This document shows, piece by piece, positions 1 through 5,590 of a stretch of DNA of 5,590 nt. The position numbers and the translations under genes were made by a program. The DNA is from Pseudomonadota bacterium. GTDB lineage: Bacteria; Pseudomonadota; Gammaproteobacteria; PS1; Pseudothioglobaceae. The stretch lies in contig JAHZKM010000066.1 of the NCBI GenBank assembly GCA_022600395.1, positions 1-5,590 of the forward strand. The letters run 5' to 3'. Positions within the stretch are counted from its first letter, which is position 1, and each line of letters opens with the position of its first letter. Below the pieces are notes generated by a model, which saw nothing but the letters and a program-made list of their open reading frames with translations, was not told where the DNA came from and ran no database searches.

Positions 1-1
1 A

Positions 2-931
2 ACATGCCGATCTTGTGAAACTACTTGCCCGTCTGGAGTTGAATACGGAAAACTAGTTGATATTGGTCGCGAGTTTGTTGAACAGAAAAGACCGCTTTGG
101 CAAAAAGTGATGCGTTACTCTGTGCGTAAATTATTAACCACACCACTGCTTTTTAATCCAGTTGGACGTGTTGTCAGACACTCCAAAATTAAAAATAAAT
201 CAAGCTTTACAGCTACGCCAGGTAAAGATTCTAAAAACAAGGTATTGTTACTAGGTGGCTGTGTGCAACCAATACTAGCGCCTAATATTAATCATAGCAT
301 TAAAAATATTTTAGCTAAGCTTGGCTATGATGCGATTGAAACACCGCAAAAACAATGTTGCGGTTCGATTGATCAACATTTAAGTGCTGAAAAAGATGCA
401 ATGGTTAAAATTAAGCGCAATATTGACACATGGCTGGCATATGATGTAGAAGTGATTATTTCCAGTGCTAGTGGTTGTGGATTGATGGTCAAAGATTACG
501 CGTCAATGTTTAAAGAAGGTGATGAATATTATCAAAAAGCAAAAGTCATCTCAAGTAAGACACTAGATATTGCTGAATTTTTAGCAGATAAAGACCTGAG
601 TCAGCTAAACTTAGAAAAAGCTAATATCTCTTATCATGAGCCATGCACACTGCAGCACGGGCAAAAATTAGCAGGCTTGGTTAATTCTATTTTGCAAAGA
701 CTAGGCTATACGCCAGCCTCAGTAACAGACGCGCATCTTTGTTGTGGCTCTGCAGGTACCTATTCAATTCTGCAGCCAGAACTCTCAAAGCAGTTCAAAA
801 CTAATAAGCTTAATAACTTAAACGCTTCTAATCCGCAGATGATTGTCACGGCAAATATTGGCTGCTTAATGCATTTACAAAAAGACAGCAAAATTCCTGT
901 TAAACATTGGGTGGAATTATTGGATAATTAG
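2..931 (+). CDS. glcF: Glycolate oxidase iron-sulfur subunit GlcF (5'-partial)
   Basis: The frame is open from base 2 with no stop, so the gene is cut by the window's left edge; the GTG at 107 is internal. About 309 residues are visible of a family length near 405, so roughly the first 95, with the first 4Fe-4S motif, are missing. The visible part opens with TCRSCETTCPSGVEYG, the end of the second ferredoxin motif (Cys at visible residues 2, 5, 9). Two CCG (heterodisulfide-reductase-type) domains follow: GGC at 85-87, CCGSID at 119-124 and SGCG around 159; then HEPC at 212-215, CCGSAGTYS at 247-255 and NIGC at 285-288. The end, PVKHWVELLD, is typical of GlcF. The family member works with flavoprotein subunits GlcD and GlcE to oxidise glycolate to glyoxylate and pass electrons to the membrane quinone pool. 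In an autotroph it would salvage RuBisCO-derived glycolate (inference). Related CCG proteins such as LldE or GlpC are less likely because the ferredoxin and CCG motifs match GlcF closely. Confidence 0.93.
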   Translation, partial: TCRSCETTCPSGVEYGKLVDIGREFVEQKRPLWQKVMRYSVRKLLTTPLLFNPVGRVVRHSKIKNKSSFTATPGKDSKNKVLLLGGCVQPILAPNINHSIKNILAKLGYDAIETPQKQCCGSIDQHLSAEKDAMVKIKRNIDTWLAYDVEVIISSASGCGLMVKDYASMFKEGDEYYQKAKVISSKTLDIAEFLADKDLSQLNLEKANISYHEPCTLQHGQKLAGLVNSILQRLGYTPASVTDAHLCCGSAGTYSILQPELSKQFKTNKLNNLNASNPQMIVTANIGCLMHLQKDSKIPVKHWVELLDN

Positions 932-956
932 ATTAATTAATTAGCCAAATGGTGTC

Positions 957-2273
957 ATGGGTAGAAGAAGAAAGCCAAAAGCCAAAACTTATCAACTGGA
1001 GATTGAATCCCTTTCTCATGAGGGCCGTGGCATTGCTCACCTTGATGAAAAAGTGATTTTTGTTAGTGGTGCTTTACCCGGTGAAACTGTTTTAGCTGAT
1101 CGAAGCTTTTCGCGCGCTAAGTTTGAAGAAGCGGATGTTATAGAGGTGCTTAAATCAGCTGATAATCGCATCACACCAAAATGTGAAGTGTTTGGTGTTT
1201 GTGGTGGGTGTTCTTTTCAGCATCTATCTAGTGAGGATCAAATAGGCGCTAAAGGTGAGTGGCTGAAAGATGCTTTTTTAGGTCAAGCTAAAGTTGCGCC
1301 AAAACACTGGCTAGCGCCACTTCAGCTTCAAAGCTGGGGCTATCGTCGTAAGGCAAGATTGGGTGTGCGTTATGTGGCTAAAAAAGAAAAAGTATTAGTC
1401 GGCTTTAGAGAAAAAAAATCTGGCTTTATTACCAATATGAGTCGTTGTGAAGTTTTGCATCCTTCTTTGGGTGACAATCTTGAGCTGTTAGCCCAAACAA
1501 TAGAAAAACTATCTATTAAATCACAAGTGCCACAACTCGAAGTGGCGGTTGCTGAGAATAATACTGTGCTCATTTTGCGTCACTTAGAGCCGCTTAGTGA
1601 AGCAGATGAGCAAATATTATTAGATTGTGCTCGTGAATTAAAGCTTACCTTTTATACGCAAAGTGGCGGTGCGGACACAGTTAAACCACTCGATCAGCCA
1701 GCTGTCTTAAGCTATTCACACCCAGATCATGATATTGTAATGGAATTTTTACCGACTGATTTCACTCAGGTTAATTTTAAACTAAATCAAAAAATGATTA
1801 ATCTGGCGTTAGATATGCTTGAATTGAATGACGATGATGAGGTGATTGATCTCTTTTGTGGCTTGGGCAATTTCACCTTGCCTATTGCAAAATACGCTAA
1901 ACATGTGGTGGGAGTAGAAGGAGATCTGGGCCTAATTGAACGAGCAAAATATAATGCCGAGCAAAATGCTATCAATAATGTCGATTTTTATAAGGCAGAT
2001 CTCTTTAAGGAGGTTGAAGGTTTTGAGTGGTTTAGAGGTAAAACTTACAACAAAGCCTTAATTGATCCAGCTCGTTCTGGTGCTATTGAAATTGTTGAGC
2101 TGCTGCCCAAGTTAGGTGTTAAACGCTTGGTGTATGTATCATGTAATCCAGCCACTTTGGCACGTGATACCGCTAGATTAATTGAGCTTGGTTATCAGCT
2201 TGATACCGCAGGTGTTATGGACATGTTCCCGCAAACAGCACATGTTGAATCTATTGCGCTTTTTACAAAATAA
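957..2273 (+). CDS. rlmD: 23S rRNA (uracil(1939)-C(5))-methyltransferase RlmD
   Basis: This 438-residue protein, close to the usual family length, should use S-adenosylmethionine to make 5-methyluridine at the position equivalent to U1939 of E. coli 23S rRNA. The N-terminus is basic (GRRRKPKAK) and leads into a TRAM RNA-binding domain at about 10-66. The four 4Fe-4S ligands are present: C76, C82 and C85 in CEVFGVCGGC, and C164 in SRCEVLHP. The methyltransferase domain fills the C-terminal half: QVN at 271-273, the SAM-binding loop DLFCGLGNFTLPIA at 298-311, DPARSG at 370-375, the nucleophile C396 in SCNPATLARD, and the general base E431 in FPQTAHVES. Nothing essential is missing. The RNA-uridine paralogues RlmC and TrmA are less likely, since TrmA lacks the TRAM domain and Fe-S cluster and RlmC lacks the TRAM domain. 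The ATG at 957 places the basic tail correctly but has only a weak ribosome-binding site. The 25-bp gap from glcF holds an AT-rich TTAA repeat and no convincing promoter or terminator. Confidence 0.96.
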   Translation: MGRRRKPKAKTYQLEIESLSHEGRGIAHLDEKVIFVSGALPGETVLADRSFSRAKFEEADVIEVLKSADNRITPKCEVFGVCGGCSFQHLSSEDQIGAKGEWLKDAFLGQAKVAPKHWLAPLQLQSWGYRRKARLGVRYVAKKEKVLVGFREKKSGFITNMSRCEVLHPSLGDNLELLAQTIEKLSIKSQVPQLEVAVAENNTVLILRHLEPLSEADEQILLDCARELKLTFYTQSGGADTVKPLDQPAVLSYSHPDHDIVMEFLPTDFTQVNFKLNQKMINLALDMLELNDDDEVIDLFCGLGNFTLPIAKYAKHVVGVEGDLGLIERAKYNAEQNAINNVDFYKADLFKEVEGFEWFRGKTYNKALIDPARSGAIEIVELLPKLGVKRLVYVSCNPATLARDTARLIELGYQLDTAGVMDMFPQTAHVESIALFTK

Positions 2274-2282
2274 ACTAACCGT

Positions 2283-2723
2283 ATGATTACAATCAACATT
2301 GCTAATCAAACGCTAACTTACCAAGGACTGGTTTATTCAATTAGTAGTGCAGCAAACGGCACTGGTGAAATAGAAGGTTCGTTTTGCACACCTTTGGGAA
2401 AATTTAAAATAGCTGAAAAAATTGGCCAGGATTTGGCACCAGGCTCTGTGCTAGTTGCTCGAGTGCCAACGGGTGAGGTGTATTCACAAAAACTTTCTGA
2501 TCAACAGCCTAATCGAGATTGGATTTTATCGCGTATTTTATGGCTTGATGGAGTTGAGCCACATAATAAAAATACCAAGCAGCGCTATATTTATATTCAT
2601 GGTTCACCTGATGAATTTTGCCAAGGAGTGGCTGGCTCAAAAGGCTGTATCCGTATGAAAAATAGTGATATCATTAAAATCTTCAATCAGGTGAAAACAG
2701 GCGATGAGGTGATCATCCAATGA
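2283..2723 (+). CDS. Signal-less YkuD-domain protein, probable cytoplasmic L,D-carboxypeptidase (ElsL-like)
   Basis: This 146-residue protein is essentially one YkuD (L,D-transpeptidase catalytic) domain. Visible landmarks are SFCTPLGKFKIAEKIG at 33-48, PTGEVYS at 62-68, RDWILSRILWLDG at 78-90, the catalytic region YIYIHGSPD with H106, and GSKGCIRMKN at 118-127 with the nucleophile C122 and R124. The N-terminus (MITINIANQTLTYQG) has no signal peptide or membrane anchor, so the protein should stay in the cytoplasm, unlike E. coli LdtA-E. A cytoplasmic YkuD enzyme, ElsL of Acinetobacter baumannii, is an L,D-carboxypeptidase that removes the terminal D-Ala from recycled tetrapeptides. Length, lack of signal and the nearby ampG and nagZ all fit that role here (inference). 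The usual His in SHGC is Lys120 in this protein. The ATG at 2283, 9 bp after rlmD, has no evident Shine-Dalgarno sequence, so translation may depend on coupling to rlmD. Automatic annotation would call it an L,D-transpeptidase. The domain is near certain; the carboxypeptidase role is probable. Confidence 0.9.
   Translation: MITINIANQTLTYQGLVYSISSAANGTGEIEGSFCTPLGKFKIAEKIGQDLAPGSVLVARVPTGEVYSQKLSDQQPNRDWILSRILWLDGVEPHNKNTKQRYIYIHGSPDEFCQGVAGSKGCIRMKNSDIIKIFNQVKTGDEVIIQ
2706..2713 (+). promoter_or_regulatory. Ribosome-binding site of the rhodanese gene
   Basis: GAGGTGAT is a perfect match to the 3' part of the extended Shine-Dalgarno sequence and ends 6 bases before the ATG at 2720. It lies inside the end of the YkuD gene, where it encodes the GDEVI stretch. 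It is the only clear Shine-Dalgarno sequence ahead of a gene start in this window. With the ATGA overlap it supports the 2720 start and coupled translation. The same octamer occurs inside rlmD, also encoding DEVI, so its match may partly reflect codon choice. Confidence 0.6.
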
Positions 2724-3109
2724 TTAAAAATTATTTACCAAAAAAAGCAGCAAAGCTCGTCTCAGAAGGTGCAGTTTTGATCGATGTGCGTTGCGAGGCG
2801 GAAAATAAATTTGTAGGTCGCGTACCCGGATCAATCCTAATTCCCTGGCTAGATGAGCCAGAATGGGAAGTGGATGAAGAGAGTTTTATTAAGGCCTTTT
2901 CTCGATTTGATATTAATAAAGATGCTGAGATTATTTTAATTTGCCGAAGTGGCTATCGATCTGACGATGCAGGCAAATGCTTGGTTAAAAATGGATTTAA
3001 TAATATTGCACATGTGGTTAGTGGTTTTGAGGGCGATTTAGATGAAGCGGATCAGCGCGGTAATATAAACGGCTGGCGCCATGATGGTATGCCTTGGGTT
3101 CAGTGTTAG
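2720..3109 (+). CDS. Single-domain rhodanese-like sulfurtransferase
   Basis: This 129-residue protein is a lone rhodanese domain. It has the N-terminal LIDVRCEAE strand (20-28), VGRVPGSILIPW (32-43, the CH2A-like segment), and the active-site loop CRSGYRS at 75-81 with catalytic C75 and two arginines suited to binding an anionic sulfur donor. The tail runs GFEGDLDEAD and GWRHDGMPW and ends in Cys129. An intact catalytic Cys suggests a functional sulfur carrier or thiosulfate/polysulfide sulfurtransferase; the substrate cannot be read from the sequence. There is no signal peptide, so it should be cytoplasmic. Its ATG overlaps the YkuD stop as ATGA, and its TAG lies inside the start of ampG, so it is translationally linked on both sides. 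C25 and C129 are additional cysteines that could take part in persulfide relay or disulfide formation (speculative). Its place among murein-recycling genes has no evident biochemical explanation. Confidence 0.9.
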   Translation: MIKNYLPKKAAKLVSEGAVLIDVRCEAENKFVGRVPGSILIPWLDEPEWEVDEESFIKAFSRFDINKDAEIILICRSGYRSDDAGKCLVKNGFNNIAHVVSGFEGDLDEADQRGNINGWRHDGMPWVQC

Positions 3110-4617
3110 CAAGCATTCGATTGTTCCTTCACCCTCGGGTGGCTACCATGCTGTTTTTAGGCTTTTCAGCGGGTGTGCCGATCCTCCTTATTTTTTCCAC
3201 TTTAGGTCTTTGGCTAAATGAAGCGGGTGTTGCCAAATCTAGTATTACGTTTTTTTCTTGGGCCGCACTTGGTTATTCGTTTAAATTTGTTTGGGCCCCT
3301 TTAGTTGATCGACTGCCTGTCCCCGTTTTAACTAACCTATTAGGTCGGCGTCGTGCATGGATGCTGATTTCACAATTAGCCATTATGGGTGCTATCTTTT
3401 TGATGTCATCAGTTGATCCAAAAGCGGGTGTTGATAGTTTAACTATTATGGCTTATGGCGCAGTTCTCTTAGGATTTTCATCAGCCACACAAGATATTGT
3501 GATTGATGCATACCGTATCGAATCAGCAGATCAAGATATGCAATCCATGTTATCGGCAACTTATGTTGCTGGCTATCGTATTGGTATGCTAACTGCTGGA
3601 GCAGGCGGTTTGTTTTTAGCTAGCTATTTTGGCTCTACTAAAGAGCTGTATAGTTTTTCTGCCTGGTCAAATACTTACTTAGTTATGATTTTAGTTATGA
3701 CGATTGGTGTTGCAACCACTTTAATTATTAAAGAGCCAGGCCAAGCTCAGCCTGAAGAGCATTATTCCACGCAAGATTATTTGCGATTTTTTGTTTTGTT
3801 TTTAGCAGTAGTTACTGCATTTATCACTACATTCTCTTTAAGCTCAGAGTTGGTTGCAACATTTAAAGCTTATTTAACGACAGTATTTTCTAATCAGCAT
3901 TTATCTGGATTTATTGTTGGTGCATTTAGAATGGTATTGGCAATTGCCGGTGCATATTTAACAACTCGACTATTAATCACACTTAACGTGGTTAACCAGT
4001 CGATGGTCAATGGCACTTATATTGAACCAGTTAAAGATTTTTTTAATCGCTATGGTATGAGTGTTGCTGTATTGTTATTGGCTGTTATTGGCTTGTACCG
4101 CATTAGTGATATTGTACTGGGCGTGGTGGCAAATATCTTTTATCAAGATATGGGATTTAGCAAAATAGAAATTGCCACAGTTTCTAAAACTTTTGGCCTA
4201 TTTATGACGATTGCTGGAGGTTTTTTAGGTGGTCTAATGGCTATCAGATGGGGTGTTTTTAAGGTATTGTTTTTAGGTGCAGCCTTATCTGCATTGACCA
4301 ATTTACTCTTTATTGTTTTGGCTAATATTGGTTATGATATAACTTGGTTGTACGTTACCATCACTATGGATAACTTATCCGCTGGACTGGCTAGTGCCGC
4401 CTTTATTGCTTTTTTATCCAGTCTGACTAACATTAAATTTACCGCTGTTCAATATGCTATTTTTTCCTCGCTTATGACGCTACTTCCTAAGGTTTTTGGT
4501 GGTTATTCAGGTGGCATGGTTGAGGCGTTTGGCTATAGTCAGTTTTTTATTATTACTACACTAATAGGACTACCTATTTTGTATTTAGTCTACAAAGTAA
4601 AACCTTATATCAATTAA
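3103..4617 (+). CDS. ampG: Muropeptide MFS transporter AmpG
   Basis: This inner-membrane permease of the major facilitator superfamily imports GlcNAc-1,6-anhydroMurNAc-peptides from the periplasm for recycling. From the GTG at 3103 it has 504 residues with roughly 12-14 hydrophobic segments. Family signatures are the N-terminal IRLFLHPRVATMLFLGFSAG (5-24), FKFVWAPLVDR (60-70), GRRRAWM (81-87), SATQDIVIDAYR (127-138), YRISDIVLG (332-340), DMGFSKIEIATVSKTFG (349-365) and AAFIAFLSSLTN (432-443). Residues from about 215 to 305 form a central insertion relative to E. coli AmpG, with two hydrophobic stretches (about 227-248 and 267-292). The protein ends soon after the SQFF...YLVYKV helix, without the extra C-terminal helices of E. 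coli AmpG. The start is uncertain: GTG 3103 overlaps the rhodanese stop by 7 bases, TTG 3094 would add three residues, and ATG 3148 would remove conserved residues. There is no clear Shine-Dalgarno sequence, so reinitiation after the rhodanese is likely. nagZ follows after 7 bp. Confidence 0.94.
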   Translation: MLASIRLFLHPRVATMLFLGFSAGVPILLIFSTLGLWLNEAGVAKSSITFFSWAALGYSFKFVWAPLVDRLPVPVLTNLLGRRRAWMLISQLAIMGAIFLMSSVDPKAGVDSLTIMAYGAVLLGFSSATQDIVIDAYRIESADQDMQSMLSATYVAGYRIGMLTAGAGGLFLASYFGSTKELYSFSAWSNTYLVMILVMTIGVATTLIIKEPGQAQPEEHYSTQDYLRFFVLFLAVVTAFITTFSLSSELVATFKAYLTTVFSNQHLSGFIVGAFRMVLAIAGAYLTTRLLITLNVVNQSMVNGTYIEPVKDFFNRYGMSVAVLLLAVIGLYRISDIVLGVVANIFYQDMGFSKIEIATVSKTFGLFMTIAGGFLGGLMAIRWGVFKVLFLGAALSALTNLLFIVLANIGYDITWLYVTITMDNLSAGLASAAFIAFLSSLTNIKFTAVQYAIFSSLMTLLPKVFGGYSGGMVEAFGYSQFFIITTLIGLPILYLVYKVKPYIN

Positions 4618-4624
4618 ATAAACT

Positions 4625-5590
4625 ATGAATCTAGGACCGATTATGATGGATGTGTCAGGCTTGACACTGACAGAAATAGAAATAGCGCAACTTGCAAAAC
4701 CCAGCATTGGCGGCGTGATTTTATTCAGCCGTAATTTTACTTCTATTGATCAAGTTAAACGCTTAATTGCCTCTATTCGAGCTATTAAGCCTGGTATTTT
4801 GATTGCTGTTGATCACGAAGGTGGGCGAGTGCAGCGTTTTAAAAATGGTTTTACTCATTTGCCTGCTATGTTGAGATTGGGAGAGCTATATGATAAAAAC
4901 CCCAAGAAAGCGCTGAAATATGCTTGTTCTTGCGGATTTATACTGGCTTATGAATTACTAGAGGTGGATATTGACTTTTCTTTTGCGCCAGTGCTTGATT
5001 TGGACTATGGCAATTCATCTGTCATTGGTGACCGTGCTTTTCACTCTAATTCTGACGCTGTGGTGCAATTAGCACAAGCTTTAATCATAGGAATGCATAG
5101 AGCGGGTATGAAATGCGTTGGTAAGCATTTTCCAGGACATGGTTATGTAGCGCTAGATTCTCATTTAGATTTGCCAGTTGACGATCGACCTGCTCAAGAA
5201 ATTTATCAAGATATGGCTGTATTTAAAAGCCTGGTTAGTCAAGGTCTCGATGCAGTTATGCCAGCACACGTAATTTATTCAATGGTGGATGATAAACCGG
5301 CCGGATTTTCCAAAACTTGGATTCAGAGTATCTTAAAAAGCAAACTCGGCTTTGAAGGCGTAGTATTTAGTGACGATCTATCGATGCAAGGTGCTTTCTT
5401 TATTGACAACATTAAAGAGCGCGTGCAAGTGTCACTAGATAGCGGATGTGATATGGTGCTGATTTGTAATCATCCTGAGATGGTATTAGAGGTAATTGAT
5501 CAAGATTGGGGTTTGAATGAAAAGCTACAATCAATGAAGGGCAATAGAAAGTATAAATCCGATAAAATAACCTATTTACAACATTTAGAA
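4625..5590 (+). CDS. nagZ: Beta-N-acetylhexosaminidase NagZ (3'-partial)
   Basis: This cytoplasmic glycoside hydrolase family 3 enzyme removes GlcNAc from GlcNAc-anhydroMurNAc-peptides delivered by AmpG. The product influences AmpR-type beta-lactamase control in bacteria that have AmpR; none is seen here. I translated the frame by hand from the ATG at 4625; it stays open for 322 codons to the last base. E. coli NagZ has 341 residues, so only the extreme C-terminus and stop are missing. Signatures are GPIMMDVSG at 4-12, GGVILFSRN at 29-37, the sugar-binding AVDHEGGRVQRF at 61-72, SFAPVLDLD at 119-127, KHFPGHG at 167-173, the catalytic D178-S179-H180 loop, MPAHVIYS at 212-219, and FSDDLSM at 248-254 with D250 as expected nucleophile. 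The start is fixed by the conserved GP(I/V)M(M/L)DV opening. The gap from ampG is 7 bp with no Shine-Dalgarno sequence and no terminator, so it is probably co-transcribed. Confidence 0.96.
   Translation, partial: MNLGPIMMDVSGLTLTEIEIAQLAKPSIGGVILFSRNFTSIDQVKRLIASIRAIKPGILIAVDHEGGRVQRFKNGFTHLPAMLRLGELYDKNPKKALKYACSCGFILAYELLEVDIDFSFAPVLDLDYGNSSVIGDRAFHSNSDAVVQLAQALIIGMHRAGMKCVGKHFPGHGYVALDSHLDLPVDDRPAQEIYQDMAVFKSLVSQGLDAVMPAHVIYSMVDDKPAGFSKTWIQSILKSKLGFEGVVFSDDLSMQGAFFIDNIKERVQVSLDSGCDMVLICNHPEMVLEVIDQDWGLNEKLQSMKGNRKYKSDKITYLQHLE

Noticed and set aside
107..109. GTG at 107 as the start of the first gene
   Set aside because: The same frame continues to the window edge and encodes a GlcF ferredoxin motif, so this codon is internal.
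932..943. TTAATTAA palindrome between glcF and rlmD as an operator or terminator
   Set aside because: It is a short AT-only repeat that cannot form a stable hairpin and has no T-run.
899..956. GATAAT at 923-928 as a -10 box for rlmD
   Set aside because: The best -35 at suitable spacing matches only about half of the consensus, and such hexamers are common in AT-rich DNA.
1370..1573. Minus-strand open frame of 67 codons within rlmD
   Set aside because: It lies entirely inside the well-supported rlmD frame, has no recognisable domain, and is a composition shadow.
1787..1975. Minus-strand open frame of 62 codons within rlmD
   Set aside because: It is antisense to the SAM-binding region of RlmD, low-complexity and Ser-rich, and matches no family I recognise.
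2455..2658. Plus-strand open frame of 67 codons in another frame of the YkuD gene
   Set aside because: It overlaps the conserved YkuD catalytic region, which is clearly the coding frame.
4633..4645. AGGA followed by ATG at 4643 as an alternative nagZ start
   Set aside because: The conserved NagZ opening Gly-Pro-Ile-Met lies upstream of that ATG, so the ATG at 4625 is the better start.

Overview
The window is one continuous stretch of plus-strand protein genes. It is AT-rich, with codon third positions mostly A or T. The gene content is gammaproteobacterial: a GlcF-type glycolate oxidase subunit, RlmD, an AmpG/NagZ murein-recycling pair, and a YkuD protein of the gammaproteobacterial signal-less type. 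An AT-rich, possibly autotrophic or sulfur-oxidising marine gammaproteobacterium (SUP05/Thioglobus-like) would fit. That placement is inferred from composition and gene mix and is not shown by any marker.

Layout. Positions 2-931 hold the C-terminal three quarters of glcF; its start lies outside the window. After 25 bp comes rlmD (957-2273), a 23S rRNA m5U methyltransferase with all its Fe-S and catalytic residues. After 9 bp comes a 146-residue YkuD-domain protein without a signal peptide (2283-2723). Its last 4 bases overlap the start of a single-domain rhodanese (2720-3109). The rhodanese end overlaps the start of ampG (about 3103-4617), the muropeptide permease. After 7 bp comes nagZ (4625 to the window end, stop not reached), the cytoplasmic beta-N-acetylglucosaminidase. 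No gap exceeds 25 bp, and I see no terminator, RNA gene, repeat array or mobile element. The genes probably form one transcription unit, possibly continuing from an upstream glcD/glcE and past nagZ.

How the genes work together. AmpG brings GlcNAc-anhydroMurNAc-peptides into the cytoplasm and NagZ removes the GlcNAc. The signal-less YkuD protein is best read as a cytoplasmic L,D-carboxypeptidase of the ElsL type, trimming the terminal D-Ala from recycled tetrapeptides, rather than as a periplasmic cross-linking transpeptidase. The second half of the window is therefore a compact peptidoglycan-recycling operon with a rhodanese of unknown purpose in its middle. RlmD and GlcF are housekeeping and carbon-metabolism genes that appear to share the transcript without an obvious functional link.

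Most of the window is ordinary. The points worth a second look are the operon's composition, a His-to-Lys change in the YkuD active-site motif, the tightly coupled rhodanese, and an AmpG whose membrane layout differs from the E. coli protein.
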